A DNA stretch of 64,000 nt from Bradyrhizobium sp. SRL28 (GTDB taxonomy: Bacteria > Pseudomonadota > Alphaproteobacteria > Rhizobiales > Xanthobacteraceae): the NCBI RefSeq assembly GCF_018596315.1, contig NZ_JAHEAG010000001.1, positions 496,001-560,000 of the forward strand, read 5' to 3'. Within the stretch, counting starts at the first letter, position 1. Each line of letters starts with the position of its first letter. Of this stretch, positions 9,202-18,546 are shown one piece after another. The notes beneath the pieces are model-generated. The model made no database searches. It saw nothing but the letters and a program-made list of their open reading frames with translations, and had not been told where the DNA came from. Made by a program: the position numbers and the translations under genes.

Positions 9202-9627
9202 ATGCGCAGCACAGCACTGGTGATTGCATTCGTGATCTCGTTGACCGCGCCGGTTTCGGCTCAGAAGGCCGAGATCGAAGCGATCAACACCAAATTTGTT
9301 GAATTGTTCAACAAGGGCGACTTCTCCGGGCTTGCATCACTCTACAGCACTGATGCGACCGCCTTCCCGCCCGGTTCTGCGATGGTACAGGGCCGAGCGG
9401 CCATCGAGGCAATGTGGAAAGGCATGGCGGAAAAAGTTGGCGATCCGAAACTCACAACCATTGACGTCAAACCGCTTGGCCCATCCGCAGCACGCGAGAT
9501 CGGGACCTTCTCCCTGAAGACCAAGGGACCGACACCCCAGGAAGTGACTGGAAAGTATGTCGTGGTTTGGGAAAAGGTCGGAAATGACTGGAAGCTCAGC
9601 ACCGATATATGGAACGACGGCAAATAG
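9202..9627 (+). CDS. secreted SnoaL/DUF4440-like protein
   Basis: A 141-residue protein with a signal peptide (STALVIAFVISLTAPVSAQ, cut after SAQ) followed by a cystatin/NTF2-like domain: INTKFVELFNKGDFSGLASL, DATAFPPGSAMVQGRAAIEA and YVVVWEKVGNDWKLSTDIWN. This is the DUF4440 / SgcJ-EcaC pattern; many members are of unknown function. GGGAG six bases upstream supports ATG 9202 over ATG 9196. Confidence 0.8.
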   Translation: MRSTALVIAFVISLTAPVSAQKAEIEAINTKFVELFNKGDFSGLASLYSTDATAFPPGSAMVQGRAAIEAMWKGMAEKVGDPKLTTIDVKPLGPSAAREIGTFSLKTKGPTPQEVTGKYVVVWEKVGNDWKLSTDIWNDGK

Positions 9628-9876
9628 CCATCTCTCATTCTCAGGTCTGCTTCGCGCCGAACGATATCGATCTGGCCGCGCTCGCACTCGCCAACAACCT
9701 TTGTCCACAACCCCGGCAGGCGCCTCCGGTGCGTGAAGTGTGGCAGGTCGGCATCCATCCGGGCTGATCGCGTTCGACCAGCCGTGGAGAACACGGAAGT
9801 AGCCAGCCATGGGCGCTCGACGGGCTGCGTTCAGGTTGTTAAGCCCGCCTCCGCCAAGGGGACTTTGAGTCGGGAC

Positions 9877-11385
9877 ATGACCGTTGCGATCGAGATGGGA
9901 CACACGACGGCAGGCGCCCCGGCTAACCTGGACCTAGAGGAACTGCTGGCGACCCGCCTGCTGGTGCAGGGCAATTCGGGCTCCGGCAAATCCCATCTGC
10001 TGCGCCGGCTGCTGGAACAGAGTGCCCCGTGGGTGCAGCAGACCATCATCGACCCCGAAGGCGACTTCGTGGCGCTTGCCGACCGTTTCGGCCACCTCCT
10101 GATCGATGCCGAGGACCATACCGAGCGGGGCCTGCAGGTCGCCGGGGAGCGAGCGCGCATCCATCGCGTCTCCGCGGTGCTGAATCTCGAGGGGCTCGAC
10201 GCCGAGAACCAGATGCGCCGCGCCGCCGCCTTTCTCAGCGGGCTTTTCGAGGTCGCCCGCGACCACTGGTACCCGATGCTGGTGGTGGTGGATGAGGCGC
10301 AGCTGTTCGCGCCGGCCGTCGCCGGTGAGGTTTCGGACGAAGCGCGCAAACTCTCGCTCGGCGCCATGACGAACCTGATGTGCCGCGGCCGCAAACGCGG
10401 GCTTGCGGGGGTCATCGCCACCCAGCGACTGGCGAAGCTCGCCAAGAACGTCGCGGCCGAGGCGTCCAATTTCCTCATGGGCCGAACCTTTCTGGATATC
10501 GACATGGCACGCGCCGCCGACCTTCTGGGCATGGAGCGGCGACAGGCGGAGGCCTTCCGGGATCTGGAGCGCGGGCAATTCATGGCGCTGGGACCGGCCC
10601 TCTCCCGCCGTCCGCTGGGGCTGCGCATTGGTCCAACGGACACCACGCCGCGCAACGCGACCCCGCGCCTGATGCCGCTGCCGGAAGCGACACCGGACGC
10701 ACGCGCCATCATCCTGGCAGCGCCGCCGCCCGAGAATAACCGGCCCCAGCGCCGGTCGTCGCCAGACCTCCTCGAGCAGCTCATGGCGGCGAAGTCAGCG
10801 GCGCTGGAGATCCGTACCGAAGCGGTGGAGCAGCCCCTCAGCGCTGAGGAACTGGCGGAGCGGCGTGAGCGCGTGGACCGTATTCTGCGCGCCGTCATGG
10901 CGGAACCCGACGCGGGATTCCGTGCCATCGGCGTCCTCTATCAGGAGTTCGTGGTCCGCTGCCGAATAGAGGGCCTCGGTTCGGACGTGCCGGATCTGGC
11001 TGATTTCCGCCGCATGCTGACGCGCGCCCGCGCCGGGCTCGGCTCCGATATGGCAGAGGATGACGGCTGGCAGGATGTCTCGGTCCGCGCCTCACTGCTG
11101 CCGGAAGATATGCAGGGCGTCTTCATGATGATCGCCCGCGCCGCAAAGGAAGGCTGGCCCTGCCCGGGTGATGCAGCGATTGCCCGCGCCTATGGCTCAC
11201 ATTCGTTGCGCCGTGCACGGCGTCTGCTGACCTACATCGAGGAGCAGGGCCTCATCGTTTGCCAGCTTGACGGTGCCGGCCGGCGGATCGTGACGCTCGT
11301 CGAACTGGCCTGGGCAACGGCACCGGGCGACCCCAATGCCGAGGAACTGCCGGCGGAGCAAGGCTGCAGCAGCTCGGCTCCATGA
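9877..11385 (+). CDS. HerA/DUF87-type ATP-binding protein, mobile-element-like
   Basis: A 502-residue P-loop ATPase: Walker A GNSGSGKS at residues 32-39, an IDPEGDFVALADRFGHL segment, Walker B LVVVDEAQLF with Asp-Glu at 138-139, and MCRGRKRGLAGVIATQR, the HerA/FtsK-like sensor region. A low-complexity linker (about 290-370) leads to a C-terminal region that may be a winged helix (IARAYGSHSLRRARRLLTYI). ATPases of this type pump or tether DNA; stand-alone copies are frequent in prophages and integrative elements. The frame opens at 9733, but ATG 9877 begins the conserved part. An integrase remnant lies 3 kb upstream. Confidence 0.78.
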   Translation: MTVAIEMGHTTAGAPANLDLEELLATRLLVQGNSGSGKSHLLRRLLEQSAPWVQQTIIDPEGDFVALADRFGHLLIDAEDHTERGLQVAGERARIHRVSAVLNLEGLDAENQMRRAAAFLSGLFEVARDHWYPMLVVVDEAQLFAPAVAGEVSDEARKLSLGAMTNLMCRGRKRGLAGVIATQRLAKLAKNVAAEASNFLMGRTFLDIDMARAADLLGMERRQAEAFRDLERGQFMALGPALSRRPLGLRIGPTDTTPRNATPRLMPLPEATPDARAIILAAPPPENNRPQRRSSPDLLEQLMAAKSAALEIRTEAVEQPLSAEELAERRERVDRILRAVMAEPDAGFRAIGVLYQEFVVRCRIEGLGSDVPDLADFRRMLTRARAGLGSDMAEDDGWQDVSVRASLLPEDMQGVFMMIARAAKEGWPCPGDAAIARAYGSHSLRRARRLLTYIEEQGLIVCQLDGAGRRIVTLVELAWATAPGDPNAEELPAEQGCSSSAP

Positions 11386-11614
11386 TGTGACGGTCGAGCG
11401 CGCACTCGGAAAATACCGCGCATCAGCCGTGGCAGCAGAGCACTGCTAGAGGGCTTCTGTCGCGTGATACACAAACGAGGTAGCTCGATAATGGCGCCCG
11501 TCTCGCTCCGCGGTATGCTAAACTTGCCGAGTGTTGCGCGACAGTTCCGTTGACGAGTCCGCGCTTTTGTCGCCGACCGCTTTTTGCATTTCGCGCTTAA
11601 AAGGAGTTCTGAGC

Positions 11615-12097
11615 TTGAGCGTTGCCTTCACCAAGGAAGACAGTGCCGAAACCGCGTCGGAGACTTTGCTTCCCGACCGCCCGGTTTCACCTCATCCGAA
11701 CCTTGTTACGGAAGCGGGATTGAAGGCTCTGGAATTTCAGCTCCAGCAGGCCCGCGAGGCGTACGAGACGGCGCAGAAAATCGAAGACGTGAATGAGCGG
11801 CGGCGGCAAGCCGCAACCCCTTTGCGTGATGCGCGCTACTTTGCGGCAAGAGTTCGGACGGCTCAGGTCATCCCCACTCCGACATCAAACGACACTGTCG
11901 CCTTTGGGAGCACCGTCACTTTCAGGCGCGACGATGGGCGCGTGCAGAAATATCATATCGTGGGAGAGGACGAAGCGGACCCCAAGGCCGGCTCTATTTC
12001 CTTCGTGTCCCCAGTGGCAAGGTCTCTGATGGGCAAAGCTGTTGGGGATATCGTCGGCACCTCCGGTCAAGAGCTGGAGATTATTGCGATCTCGTGA
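11615..12097 (+). CDS. GreA/GreB-family transcription elongation factor
   Basis: A 160-residue GreA/GreB-like protein: an N-terminal coiled coil (GLKALEFQLQQAREAYETAQ, DVNERRRQAATPLRDARYFAARV) and a C-terminal FKBP-like domain (VAFGSTVTFRRDDG, YHIVGEDEADPKAGSISFVS, PVARSLMGKAVGD). Such proteins insert their coiled coil into the RNA-polymerase secondary channel and stimulate transcript cleavage. A TTG start at 11615 is chosen because AAGGAG lies at 11601-11606, eight bases upstream; the frame back to 11531 has no such site. Confidence 0.88.
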   Translation: MSVAFTKEDSAETASETLLPDRPVSPHPNLVTEAGLKALEFQLQQAREAYETAQKIEDVNERRRQAATPLRDARYFAARVRTAQVIPTPTSNDTVAFGSTVTFRRDDGRVQKYHIVGEDEADPKAGSISFVSPVARSLMGKAVGDIVGTSGQELEIIAIS

Positions 12098-12197
12098 GCC
12101 CCCGGACAAGGCGCAGCCGATGTTTGGAAAGTCCGCCGTGCAGCAAGAGCTGCCCTCCCACAGCGGGCGTTGAGCAACTTCTCCACGAGCAACACGG

Positions 12198-13130
12198 TTA
12201 CGGGCGCTGTTTCCGCGGGACCACACCGTTCGGCAGGTCCGCGAGGCGCGTCCTAAGGCGTGGCAACGCGAAGTCGAGAAACGCACGCAATTTGGCCGGC
12301 ATAAAGCGATTTGGCGAGTACACGAAGCTGACGGGTTGCGGCGGCGGCTGAAAATCCTGCAGAAGCGGAACCAGCTGTCTGGATTTGATCGATTCGGCGA
12401 CAAGATAAGAGAACGCCACGGTGATCCCGATGCCCGCGCGCGCAGCATCGCAGGCCGACTCGAGATTGCTCGCAACGAAACGCGATCGAACGGGCACCAC
12501 ATACTCGGTCTGGTCTCGTTTGAATCTCCACGTGGTTGGCGACTGCATCGGAGAATAGCTGATGCAGTCGTGCGCAGAGAGGTCGTCAGGCGATTTGGGC
12601 GTTCCGCGAGATTTCAAATAGCCCGGACTCGCGCAAGCTACGCGGTAGATTTCCCCGACACGCACCGCGATCAAGCTGCTGTCGGCAAGATCGCCGACGC
12701 GAAGCGCAACGTCGATGTGCTCCTCCATGAGATTGACAGTCCTGTCCTGCAAATTGAGCTGAACGTCCACCTCCGGAAACGTCACCAGGAACTCCGCCAG
12801 AATCGGCTGCAGACATAAGCGGCCGAGCGCGACAAGGGTCGAAACACTCAGATCTCCGCGCGGCGTTGTGTACTCGCCGGAAGCGGCGCGCTCGGCTTCG
12901 GTGATATCGGCAAGGATTCGCTTTGCGGCGGCGATGTAGGAGAGCCCCGCGTCAGTCGGGACCAGTGCGCGGCTCGACCGATTGAACAGCTTGGTGCGCA
13001 GGTGCGCTTCGAGCTCGGACACCTTTCGGCTCACGGTCGCCAGCGGCATTTTCTGCCGGCGGGCCGCAGCCGACAGGCTTCCGGCTTCGGCCACGGCTAA
13101 CACAATCGACATGCCTTCGAGACGGTCCAT
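12198..13130 (-). CDS. LysR-family transcriptional regulator
   Basis: A 310-residue LysR regulator: N-terminal winged helix (AEAGSLSAAARRQKMPLATV then SRKVSELEAHLRTKLFNRSS), and a periplasmic-binding-like effector domain from about residue 92 (GDLSVSTLVALGRLCLQPIL, EEHIDVALRVGDL, GIGITVAFSYLVAESIKSRQ). It is transcribed away from the SDR operon beginning at 13244, with 113 bases between, the classical arrangement for a LysR activator of its divergent operon. Confidence 0.93.
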   Translation of the reverse strand: MDRLEGMSIVLAVAEAGSLSAAARRQKMPLATVSRKVSELEAHLRTKLFNRSSRALVPTDAGLSYIAAAKRILADITEAERAASGEYTTPRGDLSVSTLVALGRLCLQPILAEFLVTFPEVDVQLNLQDRTVNLMEEHIDVALRVGDLADSSLIAVRVGEIYRVACASPGYLKSRGTPKSPDDLSAHDCISYSPMQSPTTWRFKRDQTEYVVPVRSRFVASNLESACDAARAGIGITVAFSYLVAESIKSRQLVPLLQDFQPPPQPVSFVYSPNRFMPAKLRAFLDFALPRLRTRLADLPNGVVPRKQRP

Positions 13131-13243
13131 TGGGATGCTTCCATTTTATGGAAGGATACATCTCGATTTTGCCAGATAGCCATCAATTTCGGAAGGGCCT
13201 ATCCATCACCGCGAAGCAACGAACCAACCAAACGGAGATGGAC
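13131..13243. promoter_or_regulatory. divergent LysR/SDR promoter region
   Basis: The 113-base gap between divergent start codons must hold both promoters and probably the LysR site. It is more AT-rich than its flanks (for example TTCCATTTTATGGAAGGATA near 13139-13158, which includes an imperfect TTCCAT/ATGGAA inverted pair). The exact operator is not established. Confidence 0.45.
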
Positions 13244-14059
13244 ATGACCCAGGCCAAAGGCACCGCCCTTATCACCGGCGCATCCACCGGCATCGGTGCG
13301 ATCTACGCCGATCGTCTGGCCAAGCGCGGCCACGACCTCATTCTTGTTGCGCGCAACAGGCAGCGCCTCGCATCGCTGGCGCGGCGGCTCGCCAACGAAA
13401 CGGGCCGGAAAGTGGAGACGGTCGAAGCCGACCTCACGTCCCCGGCAGACCTGCAACGCGTTGAGGACATCCTCCGGACCAATGCCGGCATCTCCCTGCT
13501 GGTCAACAACGCGGGCGTCGGCGCTGCAGGCCCGCTGGTCGCTTCCGACGTTGACAAGATGGAAGACATGATCCGTCTGAACGTCACCGCGCTGACGCGG
13601 CTGACCTATGCCGCGGTCCCGGGATTTGTTGCCCGCGGCTATGGCACGATCATCAACATTGCGTCGATCGTCGCGATCGCGCCGGAGGCGCTGAACGGTG
13701 TCTATGGCGGCACGAAAGCGTTCGTGCTCGCGTTCAGCCACTCTCTCGTTCACGAACTCGCCGACAAGGGCATCCGCGTACAGGCGGTGCTGCCGGGCGC
13801 CACGGCTACCGAATTCTGGGACGTGGCCGGCATGCCGGTTCATCAGCTTCCGGCACAGATCGTGATGTCGGCCGACGACATGGTCGATGCCGCGCTCGCC
13901 GGCTTCGACCTCGGCGAGACCGTGACCATCCCGTCGCTGGCGGACAAGTCAGAGTGGGATCGTCATGAGACGGCGCGCTTCGCCATGTCGAGCAAGCTCT
14001 CGAGTGCCATCCCGGCGCCTCGCTACAACCTGCACAAGCACGAAAGCGTGAGCGCCTAG
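13244..14059 (+). CDS. short-chain dehydrogenase/reductase (classical)
   Basis: A 271-residue SDR: nucleotide-binding TGASTGIG near residues 11-18, NNAGVG near 87-92, SIVAIAPEALNGVYGGTKAF with intact catalytic Ser, Tyr and Lys (YxxxK), and a PGATATEFW segment. It would oxidise or reduce an alcohol/carbonyl with NAD(P)H. ATG 13244 has GGAG six bases upstream; the frame extends to 13130 without support. It heads a run with DUF417, cupin and AhpD-like genes, which suggests a stress-linked detoxification operon (inferred). Confidence 0.92.
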   Translation: MTQAKGTALITGASTGIGAIYADRLAKRGHDLILVARNRQRLASLARRLANETGRKVETVEADLTSPADLQRVEDILRTNAGISLLVNNAGVGAAGPLVASDVDKMEDMIRLNVTALTRLTYAAVPGFVARGYGTIINIASIVAIAPEALNGVYGGTKAFVLAFSHSLVHELADKGIRVQAVLPGATATEFWDVAGMPVHQLPAQIVMSADDMVDAALAGFDLGETVTIPSLADKSEWDRHETARFAMSSKLSSAIPAPRYNLHKHESVSA

Positions 14060-14193
14060 ACGACGCCTACGCACCAATCGCCGGGCTGCCAAGGCGCCCG
14101 ACGTACTTCTCGGCATCCAGCTGGACGTGCCGAGACCGTCGAGTTGATGCTCGACGGCGGTCCTTCACACGTCCGGTGGACAAGGAGAGTACC

Positions 14194-14737
14194 ATGAAAA
14201 CGGAAGTTACCATCTCACGCATCGCCATCCGGACACCGGTCCTGCCACTGCGCGCAGTCTCCGAGTGGCGCGATCATGCCGAACGCCTGCTCGCCTACGC
14301 CGAGCCGGTCAGCCGAGTCGGCCTCTACGTGTCGCTCGCGATCATCTACGCCTGGTTCGGCGGGATGAAGTTTACTGAATACGAAGCCAACGGGCTGGTG
14401 CCGCTGGTGGAGAACAGCCCACTGCTGAGCTGGTTCTATGCTCTGTTTTCGGTCCGCGGCTTCTCCACCTTCCTCGGTTTCATCGAACTCAGTATCGGGC
14501 TGCTGATCGCCCTCAGATTGGCGAACCCGATCTTTTCCGCAGCCGGCGGTCTTCTCTCGGCCGGGCTTCGTCACGACCCTCAGCTTCATGATCTCGACGC
14601 CGGGCGTCGTCGTGCCGGAGCTCGGGCTGCCCGCGATCTCGGTCGCGCCGGGTCAGTTCCTCCTGAAAGACGTCGGCCTGTTCGCCGCCTCCTTCTGGGT
14701 GTTCGTCGACTCGCTGAAGACCGTGGTTCGCCGGTGA
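14194..14737 (+). pseudogene. DUF417 family (YkgB/RclC-like) membrane protein, single-base frameshift
   Basis: From ATG 14194 (AAGGAG at 14182-14187) the frame encodes a typical DUF417 start, with SLAIIYAWFGGMKFTEYEAN and FLGFIELSIGLLIALRLAN, up to GGLLSAG. It then loses homology, while the next frame continues exactly with FVTTLSFMISTPGVVVPELG, SVAPGQFLLKDVGLF and a stop at 14735-14737. Removing one G from the GGG at 14563-14565 joins the two halves. Either a real inactivating insertion or a base-call error. DUF417 includes RclC of the reactive-chlorine response. Confidence 0.85.
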
Positions 14738-14781
14738 ACAGGACAAAAGCAACAGCACCCCAAGCAAAGGAGAACACCACC

Positions 14782-15225
14782 ATGAAAATGCGATCCATCT
14801 TCGGCGCGGCTTACGCTGCCATTGCCATCGCCACAGCGACGCCTGCCGCCGCCCACGGCGTCGGCGAAACGGTCACGCCGCACTTTGAGCAGACGATACC
14901 CAACATCCCCGGCAAATCACTGGTCGCCCTGGTCGTCGACTATGCGCCGGGCGGGGTATCGCCTTCGCACATCCACGCCAAGTCGGCTTTCATCTTCGGC
15001 TACGTCCTCTCGGGCGAAATCGAGTCCCAGGTGAATGACGGACCCAGGCGGGTCTACCGCGCCGGCGAAAGTTTTTACGAGACGCCGGGCTCCCGTCATC
15101 CCGTCAGTCGCAATGCTAGCAAGAAGGGGCCTGCAAGGCTGCTCGCCGTGTTCGTCGTCGATACCGACGAGAAAGAACTGACCACTTCCGTTGAGCAACA
15201 CACGTCATCAAGGAGCAAAAAATGA
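14782..15225 (+). CDS. secreted cupin-domain protein
   Basis: A 147-residue exported protein: signal peptide (SIFGAAYAAIAIATATPAAA, cut near AHG) and a single cupin barrel with metal-ligand pattern SPSHIHAKSAFIFGYVLSGE (two His and a downstream Glu) and FYETPGSRHPVSRNAS. The ATG at 14782 follows AAAGGAG; it is read within the longer frame caused by the upstream frameshift. Cupins of this kind bind a metal and small ligands; the function is unassigned. It overlaps the next start. Confidence 0.85.
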   Translation: MKMRSIFGAAYAAIAIATATPAAAHGVGETVTPHFEQTIPNIPGKSLVALVVDYAPGGVSPSHIHAKSAFIFGYVLSGEIESQVNDGPRRVYRAGESFYETPGSRHPVSRNASKKGPARLLAVFVVDTDEKELTTSVEQHTSSRSKK

Positions 15226-15677
15226 ACAAGCGCCTCGACTACAACCAGATCGCACCGGCAGGCGTGAAAGCGCTGGGCGGCGTCTACGGCTACGTCATGC
15301 AGAGCGGCCTTTCCCCTGCGCTGGTCGATCTGGTCTATCTGCGGATCTCCCAGATCAACAATTGCGCCTACTGCCTCGACATGCACACGCGCGACCTGCT
15401 CAAGAGGGGAGAGAAGATCGAAAAGCTGGCGCTGGTACAGGCGTGGAGGGAAGCGGGCAACCTCTTCGACGCGCGCGAGCGCGCCGCCCTTGCATGGGCA
15501 GAAACGGTGACGCGTGTCGCAGAGACCAACGTACCCGATGAAGCCTACCAGGCCGCCCGCACCGTGTTCGACGAGCGAGAACTCGTGGATCTCACGATCG
15601 CGATAGGCTTGATGAATGCCTACAACCGCATGGCAATCAGCTTTCGGAACACGCCGCAGGCTGTGCTCGGGAAGTAA
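15222..15677 (+). CDS. carboxymuconolactone decarboxylase / AhpD-like peroxidase family protein
   Basis: A 151-residue all-helical AhpD-like protein with the redox pair NCAYCLDMHTRD (Cys48, Cys51, His55), as in alkylhydroperoxidase AhpD and its relatives. The ATG overlaps the cupin stop, so translation is coupled. The pair of cysteines and the operon partners (SDR, DUF417, cupin) point to peroxide or electrophile detoxification; this is inferred. Confidence 0.9.
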   Translation: MNKRLDYNQIAPAGVKALGGVYGYVMQSGLSPALVDLVYLRISQINNCAYCLDMHTRDLLKRGEKIEKLALVQAWREAGNLFDARERAALAWAETVTRVAETNVPDEAYQAARTVFDERELVDLTIAIGLMNAYNRMAISFRNTPQAVLGK

Positions 15678-15776
15678 GGCCAGATGCGGCAAAGCCAGCA
15701 GGAGAAGCTCATGAAGATTTGGCCGCACGGCGCGATCGCAAATAAGCTTTCGCGCACAAGACGGACGCGGGGCTCT

Positions 15777-17417
15777 TCATTTGGCCCGGACTACCTGATG
15801 TAACTCGTTGACAAGTACGCGGATGTTCTCGCTGTAATCGACGGGTACTACGACGAGATGCACGCCGCCTTCGCTAAAAGCAGCTTCCAGCATCGTCGAG
15901 AGCTCCGAGACCTTGCCGACGCGGGAGCCCTTGGCGCCATATGACCTGGCATAGGCGACGAAATCAGGATTGCCGAATTCGAGTCCGAAGTCCGGAAACG
16001 CATCGACTTCCTGCTTCCATCGGATCATCCCGTAGGCACGATCCTCGAGCACGAGCACGACGAGATTCAGTTTGAGCCGCACGGCCGTCTCAAGTTCCTG
16101 CGAATTCATCATGAAGCCGCCATCACCGCAGACGGCGAGCACGCGCCGGTCCGGGTGGATCAGCGACGCTGCGATCGCCGAAGGAAGACCCGCCCCCATG
16201 GTCGCCAGCGCGTTGTCGAGCAGCAGCGTGTTGGCGACGCTGGTGCGATAGTTGCGGGCGAACCAGATCTTGTACATGCCGTTGTCGAGGGCAACGATGC
16301 CGTCCGGCGGGATGACCTGGCGGACGTCGTGCACGATGCGCTGCGGCGTCAGAGGAAACCGATCCTCCGTCGACCGCTCGGCGAGGTGGGCAAGGATCCC
16401 TTCCCGCAAACCCAGCAATGCCTGACCATTGGGGAGGTTGCCTTCGAGGCGATCGGCCAGGCTCGTGAGGCTCGCGCCGACGTCGCCGACGATCTCCGCC
16501 TGCGGGAAGTAAACCTGTTCCACGGTCGCCGGCGTGGCGCCGACATGGATAACCTGCGGTCCATCATGGCCCATCAGGAAAGGCGGCTTCTCGACGGTGT
16601 CGTGGCCGATCGAAATAATCAGATCGGCCTGGTCGATCGCCTCGTGAACCCAATCCCGCTCCGACAGCGCGGCCGTGCCCATATAGAGATTGGAGCCGGC
16701 ATTGACCGCGCCCTTCCCCATCTGGGTGTTGAAGAATGGAATCCCGCATCGGCGCACGAACGCCGACAGCGGCTCGGCGAGACGCGGGCGGCTCGCCGCC
16801 GCGCCCAGCATGACGAGCGGCCTGCTGGCACCCATGATCATGGCTGCGGCGCGCTCGATGGCCGCTGCAGGCGCGACCGGAAGCTCGACGACATGCGGCG
16901 GAATGATGTCGGCCGCGGCTTCGTCGGCCGCGATATCCTCGGGCAGTTCGAGATGCACGGGCCCCGGCCGCTCCTGCTGCGCGACCCGGAAGGCGTCGCG
17001 AACCAGGGTCGGAATACTCTGCGCAGAGACGATCTGCGTTGCCATCTTGGTGAGCGGCCGCATGGTCGCGACGATGTCGACGATCTGGAAGCGCGCCTGG
17101 CGACTGCTCCGGATCGCCTTCTGTCCTGTGATCATGACCATCGGCATCGCGCCCAAATGCGCGTAGGCCGCAGCCGTCGTCAAATTGAGCGCACCGGGAC
17201 CCAGCGTCGTCAGGCAGACGCCCGCGCGCCCGGTGAGACGCCCGTAGGTGGCCGCCATGAAGCCGGCCGCCTGTTCGTGCCGCGTCAATACCAGCTTGAT
17301 CTTCGAGCGCCGCAGCGAGTCCAGCACGTCGAGATTCTCCTCGCCGGGAATGGCGAAGATGTATTCGACGCCCTCGTTCTCAAGGGCGGCCACCAGCAGA
17401 TCGGAGGCTTTGGTCAC
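15777..17417 (-). CDS. acetolactate synthase large-subunit-like thiamine-diphosphate enzyme
   Basis: A 546-residue ThDP-dependent enzyme with the three-domain acetohydroxyacid-synthase layout: N-terminal PYR domain with [13 protein letters not shown] (catalytic Glu) and [20 protein letters not shown], a central FAD/DHS-type domain, and the C-terminal PP domain with [16 protein letters not shown] and [14 protein letters not shown], where the usual second Asn of the ThDP motif is replaced by Asp. The GTG start at 17417 overlaps the msrA stop (GTGA). It is a catabolic or stand-alone form: no small subunit is adjacent. The product is uncertain. Confidence 0.85.
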   Translation of the reverse strand: MTKASDLLVAALENEGVEYIFAIPGEENLDVLDSLRRSKIKLVLTRHEQAAGFMAATYGRLTGRAGVCLTTLGPGALNLTTAAAYAHLGAMPMVMITGQKAIRSSRQARFQIVDIVATMRPLTKMATQIVSAQSIPTLVRDAFRVAQQERPGPVHLELPEDIAADEAAADIIPPHVVELPVAPAAAIERAAAMIMGASRPLVMLGAAASRPRLAEPLSAFVRRCGIPFFNTQMGKGAVNAGSNLYMGTAALSERDWVHEAIDQADLIISIGHDTVEKPPFLMGHDGPQVIHVGATPATVEQVYFPQAEIVGDVGASLTSLADRLEGNLPNGQALLGLREGILAHLAERSTEDRFPLTPQRIVHDVRQVIPPDGIVALDNGMYKIWFARNYRTSVANTLLLDNALATMGAGLPSAIAASLIHPDRRVLAVCGDGGFMMNSQELETAVRLKLNLVVLVLEDRAYGMIRWKQEVDAFPDFGLEFGNPDFVAYARSYGAKGSRVGKVSELSTMLEAAFSEGGVHLVVVPVDYSENIRVLVNELHQVVRAK

Positions 17418-17959
17418 GCGACTGAGGCTCCGCTCGCGCTTGTTGCAGCTTTCTCCGCCCGATGCGGCAGTGTCCATTCCGGCCGAATGAAATGACAGGT
17501 GTAGCCGTCAGGATATTTTTCCAGATAATCCTGATGCTCGGGCTCGGCCTCCCAGAACGGTCCGGCAGGGGCCACCTCGGTGACAACCTTGCCCGGCCAA
17601 AGGCCGGAAGCATCGACATCGGCGATGGCGTCTTCCGCGATCCGCTTCTGCGCGTCGCTGGTATAGAAGATGGCCGACCGATAGCTCGCGCCCCGGTCGT
17701 TGCCCTGGCGGTTCAGCGTCGAGGGATCATGGATCTGGAAAAAGAACTCCAGCAGCTTGCGATAGCTGATGGTCTGCGGATCGAAGGTGATCTCAATGGC
17801 TTCGGCGTGATTGCCGTGGTTGCGATAGGTCGCGTTTGGCACCTCGCCGCCGGTGTAGCCCACCCTGGTCGAGATCACGCCGGGATAGCGGCGCAGCAGA
17901 TCCTGCACACCCCAGAAGCAGCCGCCGGCGAGGACTGCGCGTTCCGTCGAAACTGTCAT
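17414..17959 (-). CDS. msrA: peptide-methionine (S)-S-oxide reductase
   Basis: A 181-residue MsrA: active-site AGGCFWGVQ (Cys14), [39 protein letters not shown] and SYRSAIFY are all present, which fixes the family. It repairs oxidised methionine using thioredoxin. The C-terminus carries extra residues after HFIRPEW. It is translationally coupled (GTGA) to the downstream ThDP enzyme, an unusual pairing. There is no signal peptide, so it is cytosolic. Confidence 0.96.
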   Translation of the reverse strand: MTVSTERAVLAGGCFWGVQDLLRRYPGVISTRVGYTGGEVPNATYRNHGNHAEAIEITFDPQTISYRKLLEFFFQIHDPSTLNRQGNDRGASYRSAIFYTSDAQKRIAEDAIADVDASGLWPGKVVTEVAPAGPFWEAEPEHQDYLEKYPDGYTCHFIRPEWTLPHRAEKAATSASGASVA

Positions 17960-17999
17960 GTCTGTTCTCCCTGGTTTGCTGCGCTCGTCGACAGCTTAA

Positions 18000-18359
18000 T
18001 CAGCCGCAGTTCCAGACCGGCCCGATCGGCGTCCGCGTCCAGCAAGGGCCGAAACTGCCGCCATTGTAGCGACCACCGTAAAAGCCGGGCCGGCCGAAAT
18101 AGTGCCAGTCGCCATCGTACCCGTAATAACTTGGGACTGGATCGATATACCAAGGGCGCCGGTTTTGGCGCGCCATCCGCGAAACCGAAGCTTTCTGCTT
18201 GAAAGCTGGAAGGCTGTTATTCGGTGGCTGCTGATAGCCCGGCAGGAAGCCGTAGCCGTGCCAGCGTGGCGCAGGCCGTTTATGTGCCGGCGCGGCCGAC
18301 GCAACGACCGGCAGCAGCGAAAGGACGATAGCAATCGACAGAAACATGAGGCGTGACAT
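18000..18359 (-). CDS. small secreted Trp/Tyr/Gly-rich protein
   Basis: A 119-residue protein with a clear signal peptide (LMFLSIAIVLSLLPVVASAA) and a mature part rich in Tyr, Trp, Gly and Pro (WHGYGFLPGYQQPPNN, YYGYDGDWHYFGRPGFYGG) ending in two Cys (GPCWTRTPIGPVWNCG). Proteins of this composition are common in Bradyrhizobium-like genomes and have no assigned role. GTG 18365 is an alternative start two codons upstream. Confidence 0.75.
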   Translation of the reverse strand: MSRLMFLSIAIVLSLLPVVASAAPAHKRPAPRWHGYGFLPGYQQPPNNSLPAFKQKASVSRMARQNRRPWYIDPVPSYYGYDGDWHYFGRPGFYGGRYNGGSFGPCWTRTPIGPVWNCG

Positions 18360-18546
18360 AAACACACCATAGACGGCCGGCTGTTGGGACGCGATTCAAA
18401 TCTGGGTGCACAATCCGGCGCAACTGCTTCCGGTTCGCTTGCGGAATGGCCGCCTTGCGCCAGAAGCGGGCGTCGCCGCGCGGTCAGCCTTTGACCGTGT
18501 ACCCGAATTCAGCGCATGATTGCCGACCTGACGGGAGGAACCGTTC

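Noticed and set aside
9831..10928. A 365-residue minus-strand Ser/Arg-rich frame across the HerA-like gene
   Set aside because: Composition typical of an antisense frame in high-GC DNA.
6000..12100. A complete defence island around the HerA-like ATPase
   Set aside because: No nuclease, SIR2, helicase or toxin partner is encoded next to it.
16155..17495. A 446-residue plus-strand frame across the ThDP enzyme
   Set aside because: Arg/His-rich antisense shadow of a clearly recognised gene.
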